Positions 5,290-13,459 of a stretch of DNA of 16,704 nucleotides are shown here, one piece after another (position 1 is the stretch's first letter; each line of letters opens with the position of its first letter). The DNA is taken from positions 1 to 16,704 of the forward strand of contig DATDGI010000124.1 in the NCBI GenBank assembly GCA_036522155.1. Direction: 5' to 3'. Origin of the DNA: UBA9676 sp036522155 (GTDB lineage Bacteria; Actinomycetota; Actinomycetes; Streptosporangiales; Streptosporangiaceae). The translations under genes were made by a program, and so were the position numbers. Under the pieces are notes generated by a model. That model did no database searches. It had not been told where the DNA came from and was given only the letters and a program-made list of their open reading frames with translations.

Positions 5290-6399
5290 CTACTTCTGAT
5301 TCCCCGATGTGCGGCTGTGACGGAACTCGACCACGTCGCCGTCGCGCATGACGTAGTCGCGGCCTTCGATCCGGGCCTTGCCCGCGGCCCGCGCCGCGGT
5401 CACCGAGCCGGCCGCGACCAGGTCGCCGTAGGAGATCACTTCGGCCTTGATGAACCCGCGCTGGAAGTCGCTGTGGATCACCCCGGCGGCCTCCGGCGCG
5501 GTCGCGCCGATGGGGATGGTCCAGGCGCGGGTCTCCTTCGGCCCGGTGGTCAGGAATGTGCTCAACCCGAGGGCGTGGAACCCGGCCCGGGCCAGCCGCG
5601 GCAGCCCTGGCTCGCCCATCCCCAGCGCGGCGGCCATCTCTTCCGCTTCGTCCTCGGGCAGTTCGGCCAGCTCCGCCTCGGTCTTGGCGTCCAGGAAGAT
5701 CGACTCCGCCGGGGCCACCAGCGCCGCCAGCCCGTCCTGGGCCTCCTTGTCGGCCAGCCCGGCCTCGTCGGTGTTGAACACGTACAGGAACGGCTTGGCC
5801 GTCAGCAGCTGCAGCTCGCGCAGGTCGGCCAGGTCGATCCCGGCCCCGGCGGCCCCCGCGAACAGGGTCGAGCCCCCGTCCAGCAACGGCTGCGCCTTGG
5901 CCGCGGCGTCAGCCACGCGCCGCCGTTCGGCATCCTTGGCGAATTTGGTTTCTTTCGCGAGCCTCGGCAGCGCCTTGTCCAGGGTCTGCAGGTCGGCCAG
6001 GATCAGCTCGGTCGCGACCGTCTCGATGTCCCGCTCGGGCGAAACGTCCCCGTCCACGTGGCTCACGTCGGGGTCGGTGAACACCCGCACCACCTGGCAG
6101 ATCGCGTCGGTCTCGCGGATGTGGGCGAGGAACTGGTTGCCCAGCCCCTGGCCCGCCGACGCGCCGCGGACCAGGCCCGCGATGTCCACGAACCGGGCCG
6201 TGGCGGGCACGATCTTGGCCGAGGCGGACAGTTCCGCCAGCACGGCCAGCCGGGGATCGGGGATGCCGACGATGCCCACGTTGGGCTCTTTGGTGGCGAA
6301 CGGGTAGCTGGACGCCAGCGCACTCGCCCTGGTCAGCGCGTTGAACACGGTGGACTTGCCGACGTTGGGCAGGCCGGCGATGCCGATGGACAGGCTCAC
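5290..6399 (-). CDS. ychF: Ribosome-associated ATPase YchF (OLA1 family)
   Basis: This 369-residue P-loop protein starts at GTG 6399. G1 is GLPNVGKST (9-17) and G3 is DIAGLV (72-77). The G4 position reads NTDE (209-212) instead of NKxD, the change that gives YchF proteins ATP rather than GTP preference. A helical insertion with a coiled-coil character (about 120-200) precedes a C-terminal TGS domain (about 283-360, with HSDFQRGFIKAEVI and MRDGDVVEFR). YchF/OLA1 proteins bind ribosomes and influence translation and stress responses. The usual protein ends about three residues after EFR with FNV; here EFR is followed by HSRTSGNQK and a TAG, and an FNV-like end is found 1.4 kb away. The gene follows the half-ALDH by 40 bp in the same direction, so it may be read through from the nucleoside operon or have its own promoter. 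Confidence 0.95.
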   Translation of the reverse strand: MSLSIGIAGLPNVGKSTVFNALTRASALASSYPFATKEPNVGIVGIPDPRLAVLAELSASAKIVPATARFVDIAGLVRGASAGQGLGNQFLAHIRETDAICQVVRVFTDPDVSHVDGDVSPERDIETVATELILADLQTLDKALPRLAKETKFAKDAERRRVADAAAKAQPLLDGGSTLFAGAAGAGIDLADLRELQLLTAKPFLYVFNTDEAGLADKEAQDGLAALVAPAESIFLDAKTEAELAELPEDEAEEMAAALGMGEPGLPRLARAGFHALGLSTFLTTGPKETRAWTIPIGATAPEAAGVIHSDFQRGFIKAEVISYGDLVAAGSVTAARAAGKARIEGRDYVMRDGDVVEFRHSRTSGNQK

Positions 6400-6439
6400 C
6401 CGGCGAGTCTATGGGCGCGGCGCCCCCGGCCGGCCCTGG

Positions 6440-7420
6440 CTACAGCCCGATGGGGTGCCAGACGGTCTTGACCTCCAGGAACGCCAGCATCCGGGCCGGC
6501 TCCGGCGCGGCCGCCCAGTCGTCGTCGGCCGTGAACACCCGCTTGACGTTCTGCGCCGCCAGCCGTCCCAGCGCGGCCCGGTCCGCCACCGGCACCCCGG
6601 TCAGGTCGATCGCGTTCACGTCCATGTGCGCGGCCAGCACCGGCGCCAGCTCGGCGACCCGGCCGGTCAGCACGTTCACCACGCCGCCCGGCACGTCCGA
6701 GGTGGCGAGCACCTCGGTCAGCGTGACGGCCGGCAGCGGCGCGGGCTCGCTGGCCACCACCACCACCGCGTTCCCGGTGGCGATCACCGGCGCGACCACG
6801 CTGACCAGCCCGAGCAGGCTGGGCGCGGCGGGTGCGACCACCGCCACCACCCCGGTCGGCTCGGGCACGCTGAAGTTGAAGTACGGCCCCGCCACCGCGT
6901 TGGCCGCCCCCACCACCTGCGCGACCTTGTCCGGCCAGCCCGCGTACCAGACCCACCGGTCGATCGCCCCGGTGACCGCCCGCTCCGCGTCCGCCAGCGA
7001 AAGCCCTTCATTCTTAACGATTTCTGCCGCGAACTGCGCCGACCGGCCCTGGAGCAGTTCGGCGACCCGGTACAGGACCTGTCCCCGGTTGTACGCCGTC
7101 GCCCCGGCCCAGCCCGCCTGCGCCTGGCGGGCCGCGACCACCGCGTCCCTGACGTCCTTGCGGGAGGCCTGCGCGGCGTGCGCCAGCACGGTGCCGTCCG
7201 GCCCGGTCACCGGGTAGGAGCGGCCCGACTCCGAGCGCGGGAACGCCCCGCCGATGAACAGCTTGTAGGTCTTGCGGACGTCCACCCGGGCCGGCTTGCC
7301 GTCGCGCTGGCTCCTGGCCACGGCCGTGCCCGCGTCCTCACGCGCGGGCTGGCCGCCCGCGGGCTTGGCCGGGCGGCTCTTGGCCGCGCCCTTGGCGGCG
7401 GGGCGGGCGCGGTCAGGCAT
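6440..7420 (-). CDS. Half-length aldehyde-dehydrogenase-like protein without the catalytic domain
   Basis: The 326-residue product starts at ATG 7420, overlapping the end of the full ALDH by eight bases, which implies translational coupling. Residues 1-47 are a basic Ala/Pro/Lys-rich extension. Residues about 50-290 follow the N-terminal, NAD-binding half of ALDH: YKLFIGGAFPRSESGRSYPV, a WVWYAGWPDK segment, then EPTGVVAVVAPAAPSL and TGNAVVVVASE. Where active ALDHs have PWNFP, this protein has APAAP. The frame ends before the regions that would carry the catalytic Glu and Cys. It is therefore probably not an oxidoreductase by itself. The pair resembles bacterial ALDH16, in which an active ALDH domain is fused to a second, inactive ALDH-like domain. 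A structural or regulatory role toward its partner is inferred. Confidence 0.8.
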   Translation of the reverse strand: MPDRARPAAKGAAKSRPAKPAGGQPAREDAGTAVARSQRDGKPARVDVRKTYKLFIGGAFPRSESGRSYPVTGPDGTVLAHAAQASRKDVRDAVVAARQAQAGWAGATAYNRGQVLYRVAELLQGRSAQFAAEIVKNEGLSLADAERAVTGAIDRWVWYAGWPDKVAQVVGAANAVAGPYFNFSVPEPTGVVAVVAPAAPSLLGLVSVVAPVIATGNAVVVVASEPAPLPAVTLTEVLATSDVPGGVVNVLTGRVAELAPVLAAHMDVNAIDLTGVPVADRAALGRLAAQNVKRVFTADDDWAAAPEPARMLAFLEVKTVWHPIGL

Positions 7421-8855
7421 CGAGGTACGCGGCGAGCCCGGCCCGGCCGCCCTCCCGCCCGAATCCGGACTCGGCGTACCCGCCGAACGGGCTGGCCGGA
7501 TCGAACCGGTTGTAGGTGTTGGCCCAGACCACCCCGGCGCGCAGCCGCTGCGCCATCCACAGGATCCGGCTGCCCTTCTCGGTCCAGACCCCGGCCGACA
7601 GCCCGTACGGGGTGTTGTTCGCCTTGGCCACCGCCTCCTCCGGGGTGCGGAACGTCAGCACCGCCAGCACCGGCCCGAATATCTCCTCCCGGGCGATCCG
7701 GTGCGACTGGCTCACCCCGGAGAACACCGTCGGCGGGAACCAGTAGCCCCGGGCCGGCAGCTGGCAGGGCGGCGACCAGCGGTGCGCACCCTCGGCCTCG
7801 CCCGCCGCCACCAGGCTCTCGATCTTGTCCAGCTGCTGGCGCGAGTTGATCGCGCCGATGTCGGTGTTCTTGTCCAGCGGGTCGCCCAGCCGGAGCGTGC
7901 CCAGCCGCTGCTTGAGCCGGCCGAGCACGGTGTCGGCGATCGGCTCCTGGAGCAGCAGCCGCGAGCCCGCGCAGCAGACGTGCCCCTGGTTGAAGAAGAT
8001 GCCGTTGACGATGCCCTCCACCGCCTGGTCGATCGGGGCGTCGTCGAAGACCACGTTGGCGGCCTTGCCGCCCAGTTCCAGGGTGAGCTTCTTGCCGGTG
8101 CCGGCCACCGCCTCCTGGATCTGCTTGCCCACCTCGGTCGAGCCGGTGAAGGCCACCTTGTTGATGCCCGGGTGGCCGACCAGTCCGGCCCCGGTGCTGC
8201 CGTCGCCGGTGACGATGTTCACCGTGCCGGGCGGCAGCTCGGCCTCCTGGATCACCTCGGCCAGCAGCAGCGCGGTCAGCGGGGTGGTCTCGGCCGGCTT
8301 GAGCACGCAGGTGTTGCCGGTGGCCAGCGCCGGGGCCAGCTTCCAGGCCGCCATCAGCAGCGGGAAGTTCCACGGGATCACCTGCCCGGCGACCCCCAGC
8401 GGGCGCGGCCGCGGGCCGAACCCGGCGTACTCCAGCTTGTCCGCCCAGCCCGCGTGGTAGAAGAAGTGCGCCGCGGCGAGCGGGATGTCGACGTCGCGGG
8501 ACTCCTTGATCGGCTTGCCGTTGTCCAGGCTCTCCAGCACCGCGAACTCGCGGGCCCGCTCCTGGATGGCGCGGGCGATCCGGTACAGGTACTTGGCCCG
8601 TTCCCGGCCCGGCAGCCGTCCCCAGGTGTGCTCGAACGCGTGCCGGGCCGCCGTCACCGCCCGGTCCAGATCCGCCGCGCCGCCCGCCGCGACCAGGGCC
8701 AGCTGCTCCTCGGAGGCCGGGTTCAGGGTCGGGAAGTACTCACCGGCCGCGGGCGCGACGAACTCGCCGTCCACGAACAGCCCATACTTGGGCCGGATGG
8801 ACACGATGTCCCGCGCCTCCGGCGCCGGCGCGTACTCCCAGGTGTCGGTCACCAT
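7413..8855 (-). CDS. NAD(P)-dependent aldehyde dehydrogenase, full-length catalytic partner
   Basis: The protein has 480 residues, the normal ALDH length, and starts at ATG 8855 (a GTG at 8852 is the next codon), 13 bp after the TPR gene. Motifs occur in order: cofactor and oxyanion loop PWNFP with Asn163; LKPAE with Lys186; FTGSTEVGK (236-244); ELGGKAANVVF with general-base Glu260; and FFNQGHVCCAGSR with catalytic Cys294. The C-terminus carries NTYNRFDPASPFGGYAESGFGREGG, the oligomerisation and substrate-channel region. It oxidises an aldehyde to an acid. In this operon the natural candidate is acetaldehyde released by DeoC, but the substrate is inferred from context. The inactive half-ALDH encoded immediately after it is a likely partner. 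Confidence 0.9.
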   Translation of the reverse strand: MVTDTWEYAPAPEARDIVSIRPKYGLFVDGEFVAPAAGEYFPTLNPASEEQLALVAAGGAADLDRAVTAARHAFEHTWGRLPGRERAKYLYRIARAIQERAREFAVLESLDNGKPIKESRDVDIPLAAAHFFYHAGWADKLEYAGFGPRPRPLGVAGQVIPWNFPLLMAAWKLAPALATGNTCVLKPAETTPLTALLLAEVIQEAELPPGTVNIVTGDGSTGAGLVGHPGINKVAFTGSTEVGKQIQEAVAGTGKKLTLELGGKAANVVFDDAPIDQAVEGIVNGIFFNQGHVCCAGSRLLLQEPIADTVLGRLKQRLGTLRLGDPLDKNTDIGAINSRQQLDKIESLVAAGEAEGAHRWSPPCQLPARGYWFPPTVFSGVSQSHRIAREEIFGPVLAVLTFRTPEEAVAKANNTPYGLSAGVWTEKGSRILWMAQRLRAGVVWANTYNRFDPASPFGGYAESGFGREGGRAGLAAYLDA

Positions 8856-8868
8856 CGTCGCTAGCCTC

Positions 8869-9609
8869 TCATCCCGGCCCGGCGGCCGTGGGCCGCCCGG
8901 CTTTGGCCTCCATCCCGGCCAGCATCTCCTTCGGCCAGACCGTGTGCAGGGTCATGTCGTGCGCCTCCAGCCAGCCGATGATGTACCGCCATTCGGCCGC
9001 GGCCTCCTGGTACCGGCCGAGCGCTTCCAGGGCGAAGGCGCTCTGGTAGTACGAGCTGAGGTCATCAGGGTCGCGTTGCTTGAGGGTCCGCCAGACCGCC
9101 AGCGCCTCCTCCTTGCGGCCGGTCGTGTCGAGGATGCTGGCCTCGATCCCGAGCAGCGTGTCGCTGTCCGGGTCCAGCTCGCGCCCGGCCGCGATCACCT
9201 GGCTGGCCTCGTCGACGGCGCCGCCGAGCAGGTAGGCCGTGGCGAGAAACGCGTACTCCCGGATCTGGTCCGGCGACGCGGCCAGCCGCCGCTGGTACAG
9301 CTCGATCGCGCGCTCGCTGTCGATGAGAGACGCCCGGGCGTTGATGAGCTGGTAATGCGCCTTGTCCCAGTCCGGGTCCAGCTCGATCGCCCGCTCGTAG
9401 CAGCTCGCTGCGGCGCGGATCGAGTACCGGCCGTGGCACTCCTGCAGGTAGCCGTACTCCCAGTGCAGCCGGGCGTCCTGCGGATGCTCGGCCAGCAGCT
9501 GCCGGTAGGCCACCATGCCTTCCGGGTAGGCCGCCTCGGTGCCCACCGCCTCGTATTCCATCATCAGCCGGTGCGCCTTCTCGCGCAGCGTCTCGGGTGG
9601 GCTGGTCAT
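8869..9609 (-). CDS. TPR-repeat protein within the nucleoside-catabolism operon
   Basis: This 246-residue soluble protein starts at ATG 9609 behind GGAGG. It is mostly helical with several tetratricopeptide repeats: GMVAYRQLLAEHPQDARLHW (about 31-50), ASCYERAIELDPDWDKAHY (about 68-86), RAIELYQRRLAASPDQIREY, EASQVIAAGRELDPDSDT, EALAVWRTLKQRDPDDLSSY and EAAAEWRYIIGWLEAH. No enzyme motif, signal peptide or membrane helix is present. TPR arrays mediate protein-protein contacts, so an adaptor or scaffold role for the neighbouring enzymes is conceivable but unproven. It lies 31 bp after deoC and 13 bp before the ALDH, so it is probably cotranscribed. I do not recognise a specific family. Confidence 0.85.
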   Translation of the reverse strand: MTSPPETLREKAHRLMMEYEAVGTEAAYPEGMVAYRQLLAEHPQDARLHWEYGYLQECHGRYSIRAAASCYERAIELDPDWDKAHYQLINARASLIDSERAIELYQRRLAASPDQIREYAFLATAYLLGGAVDEASQVIAAGRELDPDSDTLLGIEASILDTTGRKEEALAVWRTLKQRDPDDLSSYYQSAFALEALGRYQEAAAEWRYIIGWLEAHDMTLHTVWPKEMLAGMEAKAGRPTAAGPG

Positions 9610-9640
9610 CTCGGGCCACCTCCAGCGACCTGCGGCTGCG

Positions 9641-10648
9641 TCAGTCCAGGGTGAAGTAGTTGGGGCCGGCGTAGGCGCCGGTGAGCTGCTTGCTGCGCTG
9701 CATGAGCAGGTCGTTGAGCAGGGTGGAGGCGCCGATACGGAACAGGTCCGGGGTCAGCCACTCCGGCCCGGCGATCTCGCGGACCAGGACCAGGTAGCGG
9801 ATCGCGTCCTTGGCGGTGCGGACGCCGCCGGCCACCTTGACCCCGACCCGGCGGCCGGTGGCCTCGGCGAAGTCCCTGGCCGCGGACAGCATCACCAGCG
9901 CCGCCGGCGGGGTCGCGGCCGGGGTGATCTTGCCGGTCGAGGTCTTGATGAAGTCGGCGCCCGCGAGCATGGCCAGCCAGGCGGCCCGGGCGGTGTTGTC
10001 CAGGGTGGCCAGCTCGCCGGTCTCCAGGATCACCTTCAGGTGCGCGGGGCCGCAGGCCTCCCGCACCGCCCGCACCTCCTCGTAGACCTGGGCGTACCGG
10101 CCGGCCAGGAACGCGCCGCGGTCGATGACCATGTCCACCTCGTCGGCGCCCGCGTTGACCGCGTCGGCGACGTCGGCCAGCTTGACCGCCAGCGACGCGC
10201 GGCCGGACGGGAACGCGGTCGCCACCGAGGCGACCGCCACCTTGCTGCCCACCAGCTCGGCGCGGGCCAGCGCCACCAGGTCCGGGTACACGCATACGGC
10301 CGCCACCGGCGGGACCGCCGGGTCGGCCGGGTCCGGCTGGCGGGCCTTGGCGCACAGCCCCCGCACCTTGCCGGGGGTGTCAGCGCCCTCCAGCGTGGTC
10401 AGGTCCACCATCCGGACCGCCATGTCCAGCGCCCACAGCTTGGCTTCCCGCTTGATGGACCGGGTGGCCAGGGCGGCCGCCCGCTCCTGCGCGCCGACCT
10501 GGTCGACGCCGGGCAGCCCGTGCAGGACCTGCCGGAGCGCGGCATCGGACCCGGCCACCCCGGTGAGCACGCCGCCCGCGCCGGCCAGCCCCGGGGCCGC
10601 CGCGCCGGGCCGGGCCAGGGCGGCCGCCGCGCCCGTGTCGGCGTTCAC
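9641..10648 (-). CDS. deoC: Deoxyribose-phosphate aldolase
   Basis: The enzyme cleaves 2-deoxyribose 5-phosphate to acetaldehyde and glyceraldehyde 3-phosphate. The 335-residue protein starts at GTG 10648 with GGAGG upstream. It shows the class I aldolase set: Asp172 in DEVDMVID, Schiff-base Lys235 in DFIKTSTGK, and Lys271 in GVKVAGGVR, corresponding to the well-studied Asp102, Lys167 and Lys201 of the E. coli enzyme. It is about 75 residues longer than the E. coli protein. The extra part is mostly N-terminal (about 1-75, Ala/Gly-rich and then helical), as in the longer actinobacterial and eukaryotic forms. The gene follows adenosine deaminase by 19 bp. Its product acetaldehyde explains the ALDH genes downstream. 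Confidence 0.95.
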   Translation of the reverse strand: MNADTGAAAALARPGAAAPGLAGAGGVLTGVAGSDAALRQVLHGLPGVDQVGAQERAAALATRSIKREAKLWALDMAVRMVDLTTLEGADTPGKVRGLCAKARQPDPADPAVPPVAAVCVYPDLVALARAELVGSKVAVASVATAFPSGRASLAVKLADVADAVNAGADEVDMVIDRGAFLAGRYAQVYEEVRAVREACGPAHLKVILETGELATLDNTARAAWLAMLAGADFIKTSTGKITPAATPPAALVMLSAARDFAEATGRRVGVKVAGGVRTAKDAIRYLVLVREIAGPEWLTPDLFRIGASTLLNDLLMQRSKQLTGAYAGPNYFTLD

Positions 10649-10667
10649 TGCCCGCCCGCCTCCGCCG

Positions 10668-11762
10668 TCATGGCAGCCTGACCACCGAGTCGCTGGCCGC
10701 CCGCGCGGAGGCGAAACCGGGCTTGATCACCGTGTCGATGTTCCGCAGCCGCTCGTCGAAGTGGGCGAACGCGCTCTTCATCGCGTTGATCGTGAGCCAT
10801 TCCAGGTCCCGCCAGCCGTACCCGAACGTCTCCGCCAGCCGGTGGAACTCCGAGGACAGGGTCACCCCGCTCATCAGCCGGTTGTCGGTGTTCACCGTCA
10901 CCCGGAAGGACAGCTGGCGGAGCAGCCGGATCGGGTGGGCCTCGATGGACGGTGCCGCGCCGGTCTGGACGTTGGAGGTCGGGCACATCTCCAGCGGGAT
11001 GCGCCGGTCCCGCACGTAGCTGGCGAGCCGGCCCAGGGTGGCGGTGCCCTCCCGGGTGATGTGGATGTCGTCCATGATCCGGACGCCGTGGCCGAGCCGC
11101 TCCGCGCCGCACCACTGCAGCGCCTCCCAGATGGACGGCAGCCCGAACCCCTCCCCGGCGTGGATGGTGATGTGGAAGTTCTCCCTGGCCACGTACTGGA
11201 ACGCGTCCAGGTGCCGGCTGGGCGGGCTGCCCGCCTCGGCCCCGGCGATGTCGAAACCGACCACCCCCCGGTCCCGGTGCCGGACCGCGAGCTCGGCGAT
11301 CTCCAGCGACCGTGCGGCCGTGCGCATCGCGGTGAGCAGGGCGTAGACGGTGATACGGCGCCCGGCGCTGCCGATCCGGAAGCCCTCAAGCACCGCCTCG
11401 ACCACCTCGTCCAGGGCCAGGCCGTGGGCGACGTGCAGTTCCGGCGCGAACCGCACCTCGGCGTAGACGACCCCGTCGTCGGCGAGGTCTTCGGCGCATT
11501 CGGCGGCGACCCGGGTCAGCGCGTCGGTGGTCTGCATCACCGCCACCGTGTGCTGGAACGCGTCCAGGTAGAGATTGAGGTGCCCCCGCTGCGCGCCACG
11601 GCGCAGCCACTGGGCGACCTCTCCCACGTCATGCGACGGCAGCTTGTCGTAGCCGATCGCGTCGGCGAGTTCCACGACCGTCTCCGGCCGCAGCCCGCCG
11701 TCCAGATGATCGTGCAGCAGCACCTTCGGTGCGGCGCGGATTTCGTCCAGAGTCAGCGGCAT
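10668..11762 (-). CDS. add: Adenosine deaminase
   Basis: The enzyme hydrolyses adenosine and deoxyadenosine to inosine and deoxyinosine plus ammonia. The 364-residue protein begins at ATG 11762, 10 bp after the deoA stop. It contains the metal-binding HDHLDG (His17, His19), HAGEG with His201 and Glu204, LGHG with His225, CPTSN (260-264), and NTDNRLMSG with Asp293. These supply the zinc ligands and catalytic residues of the family. The NTDNRLMSG variant, in place of the TDDP of animal enzymes, is typical of actinobacterial adenosine deaminases. Length is normal. It sits in a run of nucleoside-catabolic genes, which supports a salvage or catabolic role rather than one in natural-product modification. 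Confidence 0.93.
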   Translation of the reverse strand: MPLTLDEIRAAPKVLLHDHLDGGLRPETVVELADAIGYDKLPSHDVGEVAQWLRRGAQRGHLNLYLDAFQHTVAVMQTTDALTRVAAECAEDLADDGVVYAEVRFAPELHVAHGLALDEVVEAVLEGFRIGSAGRRITVYALLTAMRTAARSLEIAELAVRHRDRGVVGFDIAGAEAGSPPSRHLDAFQYVARENFHITIHAGEGFGLPSIWEALQWCGAERLGHGVRIMDDIHITREGTATLGRLASYVRDRRIPLEMCPTSNVQTGAAPSIEAHPIRLLRQLSFRVTVNTDNRLMSGVTLSSEFHRLAETFGYGWRDLEWLTINAMKSAFAHFDERLRNIDTVIKPGFASARAASDSVVRLP

Positions 11763-11772
11763 CCAACCATTG

Positions 11773-13059
11773 TCACACCCCGATCCGGCCGATGACCGGG
11801 GCGACCGGGTCAGGCCGGTCCGGGCCGATCTCGGTGGCGTTGCCCAGCGCCGCCATCGCCGCGGCGAACCGGGACTCGTCGTCGGTGCGCAGCTCCAGCA
11901 GCGGCTGCTCCTCCTCCACCCAGTCCCCCTCCGTGGCCAGGCACAGCACGCCGGCGGACGGGCTCACCGGGTCCTCCTTGCGGGCCCGGCCCGCACCGAG
12001 CCGCCAGGCGGCGTTGCCGACCGCCCGGGCGTCCAGCCGGGCCAGCCAGCCGGTCGCCTGCGCGGGCACCACCCGGGTGTGCCGGGCCACCGGCAGGGGC
12101 GCGTCCGGGTCGCCCCCCTGGGCCGCGATCATGTCCCGGTAGCGGGCGAGCGCGGACCCATCGGCGAGCGCGGCGGCCGGATCCCCGGCCAGGCCGGCCA
12201 GCGACAGCATCTCGCGCGCCAGCGCCAGCACCACCTCGACCAGGTCGGGCGGGCCCTGCCCGGCCAGGGTGGCGACCGACTCCTCGACCTCGACCGCGTT
12301 GCCCACCGCCCGGCCGAGCGGCGTGTCCATCCGGGTGAGCAGCGCCGAGGTGCGCACCCTGTGCTCCGCGCCGAGGGCCACCATGGTCTCGGCCAGGGTC
12401 CGGGCGCCGTCCAGCTCGCGCATGAAGGCCCCGCTGCCGACCTTGACGTCGAGCACCAGCGCCCCGGTGCCCTCGGCGATCTTCTTGGACATGATCGAGC
12501 TGGCGATGAGCGGGATCGACTCGACCGTGCCGGTCACGTCCCGCAGCGCGTACAGGCGCCGGTCGGCCGGGGCCAGCCCGGGGCCGGCCGCGCAGATCAC
12601 GCAGCCCAGCCGGCGCAAGATGGCGGTCATCTCATCCGGCGGCAGGGTGGCCCGCCAGCCCGGGATGGCCTCCAGCTTGTCCAGCGTCCCGCCGGTGTGG
12701 CCGAGCCCGCGGCCGGACAGCTGCGGCACGGCCGCACCGCAGGCGGCCACCAGCGGCGCGAGGATCAGCGACACCTTGTCGCCCACCCCGCCGGTCGAGT
12801 GCTTGTCCACGGTCGGCCGGCCGACCCCGGACAGGTCCAGCCGCTCGCCGGAGTCCACCATCGCCGCGGTCCAGGTGCGCAGCTCGGCGTCGTCGAGGCC
12901 ACGGAAGTATATGGCCATCAGCAGGGCCGACATCTGCTCCTCGGCCACCTCGCCGGACAGGTAGGCGCCGAACAGCCAGCGGATCTGCTCGCTGGCCAGC
13001 GCCAGCCCGTCGCGCTTGGCGCGGATCAGGTCAACCGCGGCGTACGCCGGGTCAGCCAC
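11773..13059 (-). CDS. deoA: Thymidine phosphorylase (pyrimidine-nucleoside phosphorylase)
   Basis: The enzyme splits thymidine or deoxyuridine with phosphate into the free base and 2-deoxyribose 1-phosphate. The 428-residue protein starts at GTG 13059, overlapping the cdd stop by eight bases. The phosphate-binding loop DKHSTGGVGDKVS spans about 85-97. The family signature SGRGLGHTGGTLDKLE spans 115-130. The N-terminal helical domain (DLIRAKRDGLAL, FGAYLSGEVAEEQMSALLMAI) and the C-terminal alpha/beta domain are both present, and the length is close to the usual 430-440. Whether it also takes uridine cannot be told from the sequence. Its product needs phosphopentomutase before DeoC can act, and that gene is not in the window. 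Confidence 0.95.
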   Translation of the reverse strand: MADPAYAAVDLIRAKRDGLALASEQIRWLFGAYLSGEVAEEQMSALLMAIYFRGLDDAELRTWTAAMVDSGERLDLSGVGRPTVDKHSTGGVGDKVSLILAPLVAACGAAVPQLSGRGLGHTGGTLDKLEAIPGWRATLPPDEMTAILRRLGCVICAAGPGLAPADRRLYALRDVTGTVESIPLIASSIMSKKIAEGTGALVLDVKVGSGAFMRELDGARTLAETMVALGAEHRVRTSALLTRMDTPLGRAVGNAVEVEESVATLAGQGPPDLVEVVLALAREMLSLAGLAGDPAAALADGSALARYRDMIAAQGGDPDAPLPVARHTRVVPAQATGWLARLDARAVGNAAWRLGAGRARKEDPVSPSAGVLCLATEGDWVEEEQPLLELRTDDESRFAAAMAALGNATEIGPDRPDPVAPVIGRIGV

Positions 13060-13459
13060 CGCGATCCTCCCCGGCGGGCAGGTCGGTGGCGGTGAACGCG
13101 GCGGGCAGCAGGCGGCTCACCTCGGTGGGCCCGCCGTCGGTGTCGACCAGCAGGCCGGGGCCACCGGCCTCCAGCAGCAGCTGGCGGCAGCGCCCGCAGG
13201 GCAGCAGCCGCTGGCCGTCCCCCGACACCACGCTGACCGCGGCCAGGGTGCCGCCGCCGGCCGCGTGCAGCGCGGACACCAGCCCGCATTCGGCACACAG
13301 CGTGAGGCCGTAGGACGCGTTCTCCACGTTGCAGCCCAGGATGACCCGGCCGTCACCGGTCTGGCCCGCGGCCCCCACCCGCAGCCGGGAATACGGCGCA
13401 TAGGCCAGCTGCGCCACCTCGGCCGCCCCGGCCCGGAGCGCGGCCCAGTCGATCGCCAT
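13052..13459 (-). CDS. cdd: Cytidine deaminase
   Basis: The enzyme deaminates cytidine and deoxycytidine to uridine and deoxyuridine, feeding DeoA. The product has 135 residues, the size of the small homotetrameric type. ATG 13459 was chosen because it has GGAGG (13466-13470 on the complement) seven bases upstream and starts at the normal N-terminus; the same frame is open to 14008, but that part would run into the lipoprotein gene. CNVENASYG (43-51) binds substrate. The zinc site comprises Cys55 and catalytic Glu57 in CAE, then Cys88 and Cys91 in PCGRC. It is first in the minus-strand run and overlaps deoA by eight bases. Confidence 0.95.
   Translation of the reverse strand: MAIDWAALRAGAAEVAQLAYAPYSRLRVGAAGQTGDGRVILGCNVENASYGLTLCAECGLVSALHAAGGGTLAAVSVVSGDGQRLLPCGRCRQLLLEAGGPGLLVDTDGGPTEVSRLLPAAFTATDLPAGEDRGG

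Noticed and set aside
6413..6436. GC-rich inverted repeats between the half-ALDH and ychF (GGGCGC-G-GCGCCC and CCGGCCGG) as a terminator
   Set aside because: Arms are short and there is no T-run; such symmetry is common by chance in DNA of this composition.
5284..6471. Long plus-strand ORF opposite ychF
   Set aside because: Pure antisense shadow of a highly conserved gene, with low-complexity Gly/Arg/Gln composition.
10125..11795. 556-codon plus-strand ORF opposite deoC and adenosine deaminase
   Set aside because: Spans two genuine genes and their junction on the other strand, with no recognisable domain.
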